This document shows positions 19,640 to 30,500 of a stretch of 64,000 nucleotides of DNA, piece after piece. The notes under the pieces were generated by a model, which was given only the letters and a program-made list of their open reading frames with translations, was not told where the DNA came from and did no database searches. The stretch's first letter is position 1. Every line of letters begins with the position of its first letter. Position numbers and translations under genes: made by a program. The stretch lies in NCBI GenBank assembly GCA_021464245.1, contig JADCRB010000006.1, positions 2,807,621 to 2,871,620 on the forward strand, read 5' to 3'. This stretch comes from Carallia brachiata (lineage: Eukaryota > Streptophyta > Magnoliopsida > Malpighiales > Rhizophoraceae).

Positions 19640-22600
19640 TGATTAAATTCATTCTCGTAAGTGTTTGTTCTTTTTTTTTTTAAACATATTGATAATTTTG
19701 TCAATGATTGTGCATAAGAAAGGAATTGGAGATTTACAGTTATTTATGGCTAGCCTGTTGATAAAGATAACATCTTACGTAGAATCTATTACGAATGCTT
19801 CCCTCTCAACATGATATTCTCTGGTTGTATGGGGTATTTTAACGAAATTCTTTATTGTTTTGAGAAGATTGGGGGAAGGCCTAACAACCAGAGTTCATAC
19901 ATAATTTTCTACATGCTTTAATTGATTGCAATTGATGGGATATTGATTACCAAGACTATGATTTCACTTACACAAATGGATATAAAAGGTGGGGAAAACA
20001 TTCAAGAATGCCTAGATTGAATGCTCGCAAATTCTGAATTTTTCAATTTGTTCCCTAGTGCTAAAGTATCCTATTTGCTGAAATTGGGATACGATCATTG
20101 TCACTCCTTACTATCGTTAAAACTTTGTCTCATACCAGACAGAAATGGAAGAAGCTCTTTAAATTTGAAAGCGTGTGGTTTAAGCATCCTAATTATGAGG
20201 CTACGGTGGCTAATGCATAGGGGCTTGCACAAGCTTCTTTCAATCCAAATCAATTGTCGGACATCCTAGAATTGTGTAGTCGAAATCTTGCCTTATGGGA
20301 GCAGGGTACTTTTGGCCATGTTAATGTGCAGCTCTGGAAGTTTAGTGACTAACAATCTATTTTTGAAAAATTGCCACCAACAACCCTGAATTTGCAATTC
20401 CTTAAAAAGATTCAAGTTGATATTGATGACTTATTGATCAAGGAGGAGGCTATGTGGGTTGTTCAAAGGTCAAGAATTTTAAGGCTCAAGGAGGGGGACG
20501 AGAATACGACTTTTTCCCATGCAAAAGCCACTCAAAGGAAGACATGAAATTTCATTAAGCTGCTAAGGGATGGATCAGGCAGAATATTGTATTCGGCTGG
20601 GGACATTGCTGAAGCTTTCTCGAATCACTTCATGTCAATTTTTTCAATATTGGGAAACCTACTGATAGACCCAGTTTTGGAAGTTGTGCAACCTAAGGTT
20701 TTCGCTTAAATGAATAGCACCTTGACCCGAGCTTTTTCAACGGAGGAAATACACCAGGCTTTAATGCAAATACACCCGAATTAGGCCCGAGATAGGACGG
20801 AATGCCAGTTTTGTTCCTCCAATCCTTTGGCATATAGTGGGTGGATAAGTGACTTCAAGGTATTGGACATCCCCAACAATAAGGGTGATCCTAGTTCAAT
20901 CAATCACAAACGTCTGCCTTATTCCTAAAATGGCAAAACCACCCAGATAAGTTCTCAAAATTTTGCTCCATAAGTCTGTGCAATGTCATATATAAAATAG
21001 TCTCTAAGGCGATTGCTAATAAATTGAAGTTAGTGCTACCTCAAATTATTTCTAATCCTCAATCAACCTCTATTCTTGAATGCCTTATTACTGATAATGC
21101 TAATTGCTTTTGAAGTTTTTCATTTTATGAAGCACAGGTTTAAATGGAAGAAGGGTTACATGGCTCTAAAGCTAATATGAGTAAAACCTATGACCGTGTA
21201 AAATGGGCTTGTCTTGAAGGAATTATACTTAAATTGTTTCAATATAGATTGGGTGCTGCTTATTGTACAGTGTATCTCTTCTGTGTTATTCTCAATTGTG
21301 GTCAATGGGATACCAAGAGAGCCTTTTCTTCCCTCTAAAGGTCTAAGGTAAGGAGACCCCCTTTCCCCATATCTATTTTTTTTTATGTGCTGAGGGTTTT
21401 TCATCGCCAATTTGTCAGGCTTCTAGTGGTGATAGATTACATGGTATTAAAATGTCTGCAGGCAAGCTCCGAAAATAACTCATCTATTTTTTGCAGATGA
21501 TAGCTTAATCTTCTCCAAAGCGTCTGCTGCCAAGGCACAATGTCTACTGCTGATCTTGCAACAATATGAATTGGCTTCAAGCCAAAAAATAAATTTGGAC
21601 AGAACTAATTTTTCTGTGAGCAATAACATTAGTGCTTTAGTCAAAGGTGTAATCAAAAGTTTGCTGGGTATCTCAATAGTAAGCCATTACCACAAGTGTA
21701 TAGGGCTTTTGATGTATGCGAGTTATTCAAAAAAGTTGTGTTCTCACAAGTTTTAGGCAGAATCCACAAGAAGGTGGGAGGATGACAAGAGAATAAGTTA
21801 TCAAAACTTGGTAAAGAAATTTTGATTAAGGTGATAATTTAGGTAATTCCAACTTATGTAATGAGTTGCTTTCATCTCCTAAATCTCTATGCAGTGATAT
21901 TGCTCTTTTAGTAAATCGTTTCGGGTGGGGTAGCTCTGAGACTTTGCAGAAGATTCACCGGGCCTCATGGAATAAGCTCACATATCCTAATGGTGTAGGT
22001 GGCTTGGGTTTTAGAGAGTTTCATGACTTTAATATAGTGTGCTAGCTAAACAAAGGTGGAGATTAATCTGTAATGAAATGTCTATGCTTACCCATTTATT
22101 AAAGGCACAATATTTTCCCTTTTTTTTTTTTTTTTTTAGGCTCAGGTTTGTGGAAACCCTAGTTATACAGAGAAGTATTGTTGAAGGCAATGTGTTATTG
22201 CAAAAGGGACTTCTTTGGCGTGTGGGTACAGGTGATAGAGTTAACACATAAAAGATCTGTAGTTATTAGACCAAAATGGCTTTAAGGTCTTGTCACCACG
22301 GGATGAAATAGGCTCTGATTGTGTGGTTAGTATGATTGATCTAGATACTGAATGCTGGAAAGAGTCCCTAATAAGAAGTAATTTTATGCCATTCAAGTGT
22401 TCCCAAATCCTTGGTATTCTTATTAGTATCTGAGATCCTGAGGACAAACTTATGTGGTGATTTGATCAGGCTGGATGCTTTATCGTTAAAAGTGGTTATG
22501 GCCTAGTAATATCTTTGCCAAACCCATATGCAATTAATTCATCTTCTGATCGAGGTTTTGGTGCTTGGAAATAGCTATGGGATTTTAAAATTTCCAACAA

Positions 22601-23530
22601 AGACAAGTTGTTTGTTTGGCGAGTTAAAGGAATATTTGCCCTTAAAAACCAATTTGGCAAGGAGGGAAATGGACGTTGATCATACTTGCGATAGATGTGG
22701 CAAAGCTCCAAATCAGTCCATTATGTTCTGCTATACTACTCATAGGCAAAGGTGGTATGATCATGAGGGCTTTAGTCTTATGTTTGGCAGAGGAGGATCA
22801 AATGGATTTTGTAGAATGGCTTGATTCTATGTTTGCAAAAGGATGCAGGGAAGCCTCCACACTCATTTGTATGGTTTCATGGGCATTATGGGCTATGGCA
22901 TAGTTGGAATATGCTCACCATGGATGGTAAGCTTGGTACTCCTTCGGTGATTATAGAGATGGCCATTAATCTCCTTAATGATTATAGAGCAGTAATGGAT
23001 TAGGACACCACGAAAGCAATGCCCAGATAGCTTAGTAAATGGTTGCTGCCACATGAACTCTCCATTAAGGTAAATACTAATGTAGCCATTGGTCAGGACA
23101 TAGGGGATTGGGAGCCATTTTTTGGAATTATACTAGCAGCCCTGTTTCAGCCATATCAAAATCTATTTCGAGGAGTTTTGCAGTGGATGTGCTTGAATTA
23201 ATTTCAATCAAGAAAGCTCTGTTCAGGCTAAAAAGATAATGTTCGTAGGATTAATGTGGAATTGGATTGCCTATAGGTTGTTCAAGCTATCAATACACCA
23301 TCAGGATCCAACTCTTCCTCTAGTCTGATTGCATATGGCATTAGAGCTATAGTTTCCTTTTTTTTATGGTTTTTATGTTGTTCATGTTAGTAGATCTTAT
23401 AAAAAGGCGGCTCATGCTTTGGCAAAGTTGACGGTGACCTATTCTGATGTGAGTTGGACCCCTGTTTTATGTCTCAACCACATCTATGGTTTAATTCAAG
23501 AGGATGTATAACAGCTTCAAGTTGAATGAA
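19640..23530 (+). mobile_element. L1-type LINE, 5'-truncated and decayed
   Basis: Pieces of a non-LTR retrotransposon ORF2 run in order. An endonuclease fragment (FNEILYCFEKIGGRPNN, about 19838-19890) is followed by the linker LKEGDENTTFSHAKATQRK (about 20484-20545). RT segments are SKTYDRVKWACLEGII (about 21180-21227) and the catalytic FADDSLIFSKA (21490-21522). A cysteine-rich zf-RVT motif (CDRCGKAP, about 22685) and an RNase H-like domain with AVDVLELISIKKAL (about 23180-23222) follow, up to a stop near 23508. An A-rich tract near 23547-23560 may mark the 3' end. ORF1 and the start of ORF2 are missing. Stops and frameshifts are numerous. This is typical of target-primed reverse transcription followed by decay. 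Confidence 0.85.
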
Positions 23531-23961
23531 ATTCTTCTTTTTTCTCAAAAAACAAAAATGCTTAGAATTATGAAACTTATTTATATGTATTTGGATACTA
23601 TCTTTTCAACTTTTTTTTGTTGTGCTTTGTTATGGGTGTTATTATTCAATACCATATATTTCCTTTATATATTAATTAGAATTGAAATCTCACTTATTTT
23701 TTTTCTCTCTGTTTACACTCATTGACATAAATAAATAAAATAAACAAGAATTTTTTTTTGAGAATCATAAAAAAAGATGTATTTATCATATGTGGGTCAT
23801 CGCATTTGTGGGTCGAGGTCGGAAGTCATCCATTGATGTCCTCATTCAACCTGTCTATAAAAAAAAAAAAAACCCTCCACCCAAGCACTGTTAGGCCTAT
23901 GGGCCTTCCTTAAGTTCGGCTTTGGTTGGAACGAGTCTTAAACTGTTGCGTTACGGAAGCT
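23531..23961. other. Spacer between LINE and LTR-like tandem repeat
   Basis: AT-rich with poly-T and poly-A runs. TGTTAGGCC at 23889 could be one border of the LTR-like block that follows. No gene is seen. Confidence 0.3.
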
Positions 23962-25130
23962 CAGTAACAAATATCAACAAAACATATAGTACAGAGAAAA
24001 AAATTGACACCTAAATATAACGTAATTCGGCTTAAAACCTACGTTTACGGACAAAGATGACTAAAATATTTATTCACATGCAAATAAAGAAATTACAGTC
24101 TCACAAAAGTCTCACCAGCCTAAAAGCCCAATACACCCAAATAGGTCTACTCACTTTATTTCACAAATCTCACAGTACACAAAACAGACAACAATACGAA
24201 ATTTAATATTGGGTGAAAATTGTCTCTCTCATTTGTAGTATATCACTCACAAACCCATATGCAAACCCGGTATCAAATTAATACAGGATGTTATAATGCG
24301 ACATATGTTTGTAACACATAAATGACACCCTCAAACTGATATCTCTGTGGTACAACTTTTCTTGCCAACAAAACAGATATTTATATATGATAAAGTCAGA
24401 CAAAAATGGATACAAATCAATAAACGGGCAAATCATGATAAATAATTTTTCCTTTTTAGTAATTTCTTTTTCCTTACTCCAAGTTTGCTTTGTCCCCACT
24501 CTGTGTACTTTGTCTCCACTCTACACAGTAACAAACACCAACAAAATATAGAAGTACTGAGAAAAGCAATTAACACACAGATATAATGTAGTTTCGTTTA
24601 AAGCCTACGTTCATAAGCAAAAAAGACCAGAAATATTTATTCACAACGCAAATAAAGAAATTATAGCATATCACAAAACGCTAACCAAACCAAAAGCCTA
24701 TACACCCAAATAGACACTTACTTTATTTACACAAACGTCACGGTACACAAAATACACATGAGTACGAGACTTATATTGGGTGACAAAAGCTTTTCTTCCT
24801 CTTGATATATCTTTCACAAACTCATATGCAAACCCAATACCAACTTAATATAGGATGTCATAACAAACATACGTCTATAACACATAAATGACACCCTCAA
24901 ACTGATACCTCTCGGCACCACAAAGTGTACAACTCTCATTGCCAACAAAACTCATATTTATGTGTGGGGAAGTTTGTTAAAAATGAAGACAAATTAATAG
25001 ATAGGCAGATCATGATACATAATTTTTCCTTTTTAGTAATCTCTTTCCCCCCCCCCCCACTATAAGCTTGTTTTGTCCTCACTCCACGCATACTTTATCC
25101 CCACTCTACGCATACTTTATCCCCACTCCA
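23962..25130 (-). repeat. Tandemly duplicated LTR-like block, about 564 bp per unit
   Basis: Sequence starting CAGTAACAAATATCAACAAAA at 23962 reappears from 24526, and the two units remain alignable over their whole length, to CTTACTCC...TTTGTCCCCACTC in unit 1 and its counterpart in unit 2. Unit 2 has extra short repeats of CCCCACTCTACGCATACTTTAT at its end (about 25078-25132). On minus each unit carries a GTAGG...GCCGAA...ACG motif like the leader region of copia-type LTRs. Nothing coding lies between the units. Either an LTR was internally duplicated or two LTRs are directly joined. Confidence 0.75.
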
Positions 25131-25704
25131 CGCAACATTTATTTCTTGAACCAATTTGGGTTGACCCCAACATAAATGCACTACTGTGCCACGTCATAAA
25201 TCCCTGTAAACTCTGGGGCGGGCATCAATAAAGAAACTCGAACCCAGATCAATATAGGGGAAAGCAGCTATTGTGGGAAACATATATATATATATATACT
25301 GATACATGGATGGAGGAAATCCATTAAAGCAAAAAACGACATGATTATTTTTTTTTTTACACATATGTTGTACCCCTGTTGCATATCAACCTTTAAACTA
25401 TTGCACATCATAAGTTGATGGGTCAAAAAAATTAAAAAAATTTATAAAATTTACAGCTAAACTTGATGTGCAACCAATATATAAATAATATATACAACAG
25501 TTCACTACGTTAACTCTACGTCCCACATTATTGTGTCCATCTACCATTTTTAAAATATGTGTGTGAAACTGTAAATGATATCATGTGAATAGTGTAACAA
25601 GAATAATAAGGAAGAACGTTAACTGGAAAATGGATTAAGGTGGAACTATCTTTCCTAAGACAATTGCCCAAACTCAATGAGCTTATTACATTGCTGTCAT
25701 TTTA
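25131..25704. other. Intergenic with a SINE-like B-box remnant
   Basis: CTCGAACCCAGATC near 25237-25250 reads, on minus, as a pol III B-box-like GGTTCGAG and suggests a tRNA-derived SINE fragment. An (AT)n run lies at 25282-25299. The remainder is AT-rich without features. Confidence 0.35.
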
Positions 25705-26119
25705 TCAGCCAGCTAGGCCAACCTGCACAAACTGGGGTACTGAGACAGTAAATCAGGCAACGTATGAGGCTAAAAAAAGGGTAAAATAAATAAAAGAGTG
25801 AAGTGGAGCAAAGACAGGGCCACTCACGCAGCACATTGTTCACATTAAAATATCTCCTTTTGTATTGCACATTAAAATATGAGTTGATGGGAGTTGCAAA
25901 ACCATAATGGTTTTTTTTTTTTTTAGTTACATGCATAATAGTACAATAAAAAGAATTCCATTGACACATCGTTTCTACAGAAATTAAACTTACTTCGTGA
26001 GAATCAGCTAGAAAAGGCATGATAAAAACTAAAGACCAGTTCTCTACAACATAAAGTGGGGGAGACTTGTGAAACTCATAGAGCATTGGCACCAGATTTT
26101 TATCCTCAAACTCTTTCAC
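25705..26119 (-). pseudogene. Orphan exon pair of an unrecognised gene
   Basis: On minus, 26119-25994 is a 126-bp phase-0 exon with acceptor GGTAG|GTG and donor GAA|GTAAGT. It encodes VKEFEDKNLVPMLYEF, then HKSPPLYVVENWSLVF and IMPFLADSHE. A plausible terminal exon, 25722-25705 (acceptor TGTGCAG|GT), adds VGLAG and a stop in frame. The composition looks like real protein, unlike the surrounding low-complexity frames. I do not recognise the family. No upstream exons could be found in the 1.2 kb between here and the next gene, so it is probably a duplicated 3' gene fragment, though a gene with distant exons is possible. Confidence 0.4.
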
Positions 26120-26805
26120 CTACCAAAATCCAAACGTACATTAGTGAAAATTAACACAATACACCAAATAGAGAGTCTATAGAAAGAGAGAGGATGATTA
26201 ATATACATACATTTATACATACACATTTACAAAAATAGAAATAAAATATAAATACATTTAAAATATGCACAAAAATAAAAGCTAGATAGAAAGAAATATG
26301 AAAAGGTTGCGAATTTATATTGAGATATGTCACTAAGTTAGAATGATGAGATATCTTTCAAAGAATTTTCATTTATATATTTTTTATTTCTATCCAATTC
26401 TTTTAATTATAATTTAGGCTAAATTAATTACCAGGTACAGAGGAACATTGTGATAATGGAAAGAAATTTAAATTTGATAGAAGTACTTTTAACTTCTTAA
26501 TAGTCCAAATCCTTTGAATTTATCCATAGCCTGACATGCTCAAAGCAAAAGCAAATTATTTTGAATAATCCTGTTCATTCAGAATTGATATCATGAATTT
26601 TACTGAATATATTAAAAAAGAAAGAAAATCAAATCAAATTAAGAAAGATTGTATATAATAATTTTCTTTCATCTTTTTAATTTCATCTGTTTCCTTATAA
26701 GTATATTTAGACATCTAATTATGATATTTAATCAAAATAAATATTATTACTCAATTATACTTGAGTAGACTAGATTAGACATAAAGGATAGTAGTTGAAT
26801 ACCAA
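26120..26805. other. AT-rich intergenic DNA
   Basis: Contains ATACATACATTTATACATACAC-type short repeats near 26200-26230 and long AT-rich stretches. No gene is seen. Confidence 0.4.
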
Positions 26806-26990
26806 CAGGTATTGGCACAGGTGACAAGAATCTGATATTGTTTAAACAAAGGTTTTGAGTTCGAATTTTGAAAATAGCCGCGTTAAATACTTGTTGAGAA
26901 GTCTATGCCACCTAATGAATCCTACCCAAATCGGTCCAAATTAGTCAGTTTTCGAGTTGTATACTAGTCGGTCTTAAACCAAAAGAGGAT
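26806..26990 (+). mobile_element. tRNA-derived SINE
   Basis: An A-box-like TGGCACAGGTG (26813-26823) and a B-box-like GAGTTCGAATTT (26857-26868) lie about 34 bp apart, the layout of a pol III internal promoter. They are followed by body sequence with GTTAAATACTTGTTG, CCTACCCAAATCGGTCC and AATTAGTC, familiar from plant SINEs, ending near 26990. Copy decay is moderate. Confidence 0.6.
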
Positions 26991-27326
26991 AATAGTTGAA
27001 TAAGTGGTGAGTTTTTTATAATAATATATTTTAAATATGTAAAAATAATTAAAATATTAAAATCCAAAAAATAGAAAATATGCCATATAAGTTAAGAATA
27101 TCACTACATTAACATAAAAATTAGACATAGGCTATAATCACACGGATCTCTTATTTAAATTTAAACTATTAATTACACTATTTAATTAATAATTAAAATT
27201 AAAATAATTAATTATCCTTATTATTTTATATTTAAATTTTATTTCTATATAATTTTTTCCATAATGGGAGCAAGGGAAAACTTTTCTTTCGCTTATCCAA
27301 ATTAATAGATTATGTACATGGGGCAA
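26991..27326. other. AT-rich upstream region of the isocitrate dehydrogenase gene
   Basis: AT-rich, no feature recognised beyond the promoter at its right end. Confidence 0.4.
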
Positions 27327-27334
27327 TATAAATA
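27327..27334 (+). promoter_or_regulatory. Candidate TATA box for isocitrate dehydrogenase
   Basis: TATAAATA lies about 200 bp upstream of the start codon. Transcription would begin near 27355-27365, where CT-rich leader sequence starts. The leader contains a GGAA/GGAAG repeat at about 27484-27516, close to the start codon. Confidence 0.55.
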
Positions 27335-27527
27335 AAATAAAACGTACATTTGCGCATTGGCCGTCGCTGCACTCTCTTTGTTAGCTTTTGTTCTTCTGCC
27401 TCTCTACTATATAATATCTTCGGCAGCTGCCCCCATTTTTACCATTTCGGATAATTCATCTGAAAAATATTCAGAAAAAGGACCGAAGGAAAGGAAAGGA
27501 AGGAAGGAAGGAAGGATTGTCATTAGA

Positions 27528-30500
27528 ATGGCTTTCGAGAAGATCAAGGTCGCCAATCCCATCGTCGAGATGGATGGTCAGAGTTTTCCTAACCGCCACC
27601 CACCCACCCTTTTCCTTTTTGTTTTCTCTTGTGGAGTTTATTGTGCGCCCCTCCCTTTGCTTTGGTGTTGGGCTTTTATCTGTTTTTGCCTCTTTTTTTT
27701 CTCCACTCGTCACTCGTTATAATATTTCGTCATCTTCTTCTTCTTCTTCTTTGCAATTTTTGTTTTTTATTTATTATTTTGCAAAGATTTATTTCTGGTC
27801 TTTGATCTCGTCACTTTTTTTTTTTTGGTGGGTGGGCTTATTTTACTGTTGAGATCCGCTTTGGGGACGTTGACCTTTTTCCTTTTCATTTGTCTTATAA
27901 TGACAATGGCAATAGGAGCAACAGAAAAGAGTTAATTCATTATCTGAATGGAATTTTGGCCTGCTTTTTCTTTGGATTTTGATTTTTTTTTTTTGAATTT
28001 CTTATACAGTATCTTGACAACAGTGCTTGATACAAAAGAACTCCCTTTGACCAATAGTGATTTTCCATACAAGAATCAAGATCCCTTTTTGGGGTGTGTT
28101 TTATCATCTGGGATTTGGATGTGAAGGGTGAACTGATAGTTAATACTTGTGGTATGGCTGCACATGGAAATATCCATCTGATGCTAATGAGTAATACCAT
28201 TTGGGTTATGTGGGGTTGCTATTTACCTCATTGTGAAGTGCCAGGCCCAAGTTTGTTGTGTTCTTTAGTATGCTAAAGTTAGTAATTCGTTTGGCTACAC
28301 TGTCTTTCTCCCTATGTGTAACTCATTCTTTGATTCTTTGTTTCCTGTCATACGATAATGTAGGAGATGAAATGACTCGGGTTATCTGGAAGTCAATAAA
28401 GGATAAGGTGAATGAATGCTACTTTCACATTTTCTAAACTAAATATAGCCTTAGTCTAGGAATTGAGCTAAGTGCTTCTTATTATGCATTTTCCGATCCA
28501 GCTTATTTTGCCATTTCTGGAGTTGGACATAAAGTACTTCGACCTTGGTCTCCCTCATCGTGACGCCACTGATGATAAAGTCACAATTGAAAGTGCCGAA
28601 GCAACTCTTAAGTAAGTGATCTTGTATCTCTTTGTGGGCCTCTCTTGCATAAATTTGTTCTTGCAGAGAGACTTTTCTTGCCTATGATACTACTTGATTC
28701 TAAGCCATTTACATTGTAAAGATACAACTTCACTGTTCGTTCTACTGTGTTTTCTTTATCTAGTGTGATATTAAGATATTAGGGATGCATTATTTATATA
28801 TTGTTTCAACCTAATAGTAGCTATTCTCATTTTGCAATATGATTTGTTGTCATTCTGCATACAATGTAACAATCACATGTGTAACTGTTTTACACTAATG
28901 AGTGTTTTTGCATTCACATTTTTCTTCTCGTAATAGATACAATGTTGCAATCAAGTGCGCAACTATTACTCCAGGTACGCATTCATTTCTTGGAAAATAA
29001 TGTTCATTTTTCATCAACTCCTCAGTTGTCCTGTGTTGAAAGCGTGAGGAGAAATTTACAAGCAATTATCTGATTGGCAGATGAAGCTCGTGTCAAGGAG
29101 TTTAACTTGAAGCAGATGTGGAAAAGCCCAAATGGAACCATTAGGAATATTTTAAATGGTCAGTGAACTTGTGGTTATCTCTGTGTCTGTAATTCTTTCT
29201 TTGTCACAGGCGTCTGATTGATTTCTTCAGGTACTGTTTTCAGAGAACCAATTCTTTGCAAAAACGTCCCCCGGCTGGTCCCAGGTATCTTTCCTTCCAT
29301 TTGTATATGTTACTCGCTGCCCTGTGCTTTTAGACGGGCTGGACCTATGCTGACTGTTGTGATTTTCTAGGTTGGACAAAACCCATTTGCATAGGGAGGC
29401 ATGCTTTTGGTGATCAATATCGAGCAACCGATACGGTTATTAAAGGAGCTGGGAAATTGAAGTTGGTGTTTGGTAAACATTTATTTTGGGATATTTGATA
29501 CTTTTTGTTTCAACTTTTTGAAGAGCTAGGGAACTCAAGTTTTGACCACTCGAGTGGATTTTGTAAACTCGACTTCCTTTCTCTAACCTTTTAATTTACA
29601 TGAACAAACGTTGGACAGTGGTTAAAATTGACATGACTAACTGATGTTGAAACCAAGCTATAAGTTGCATAAACTTTTTTGCCCTACCCTCAGTTGTTGC
29701 CTTGTCTGACACTAGAGTCCAATGAACATGAATGTTGAATCTGCGTAAATGTGTTTCTTTGATGTCAAGGGATCTTCATCCTTTGCTATTAAAGAAGAAT
29801 GATTATAATAAATGTGTAAATGCTGCAGTGCCAGATGGAAAGGGTGAAAACACAGAGTATGAGGTTTTCAACTTTACGGGTGCTGGGGGAGTGGCGTTGT
29901 CCATGTACAACACTGATGAGGTATGACCGGAAATTCGTTACTGATTCGCTTGAATCACAGTTATTAAAATTGAAAGGCTCGTAAAGGCATTAAGGTGTCT
30001 TAGAACTTAGGTGCAGCATGAAGGGAGCATGCCTTGGTGATCATGTACAAAAATTCTCACAATTTTAAAGAAAATTCTAAGCCCAAATATTACCACGATG
30101 GATCAAGCATCGAATTTTTTCCCAGCATAAATAAAGTTAATAGCATGAGAAAAGAAGTTCCAATGCACTTGAAGAAGCTTGCTGAATATTTCTTATAGAC
30201 TATTGCAAAACTGGGGATGTATAGAGGCAGAAAAGAGATAGAACTGAGGCTAACAATCACAGAATAATCAACTTGATGTGGAAACTAGAAAGCCCAATAA
30301 AAGATTGAGAGATGTAGAGGTAGCTGGGACGAGACAGAAGAAGGGAGTTGCTTGGAAAAAAAATGGATAGGAAAGAAAAAAAAAATTTCTGTCATCTACT
30401 TACCATTTTTCCCCCCTTTGTGGGACATTAACGAGGAAATAAAATTTTATGGACTTTGTGCACATAATCCTGTTTGTTTGTCAACCTCATGCATATGGTT

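Noticed and set aside
27357..27722. 121-codon plus frame overlapping the isocitrate dehydrogenase start
   Set aside because: It runs through the 5' leader and exon 1 in the wrong frame and into intron 1; the real start is the ATG at 27528.
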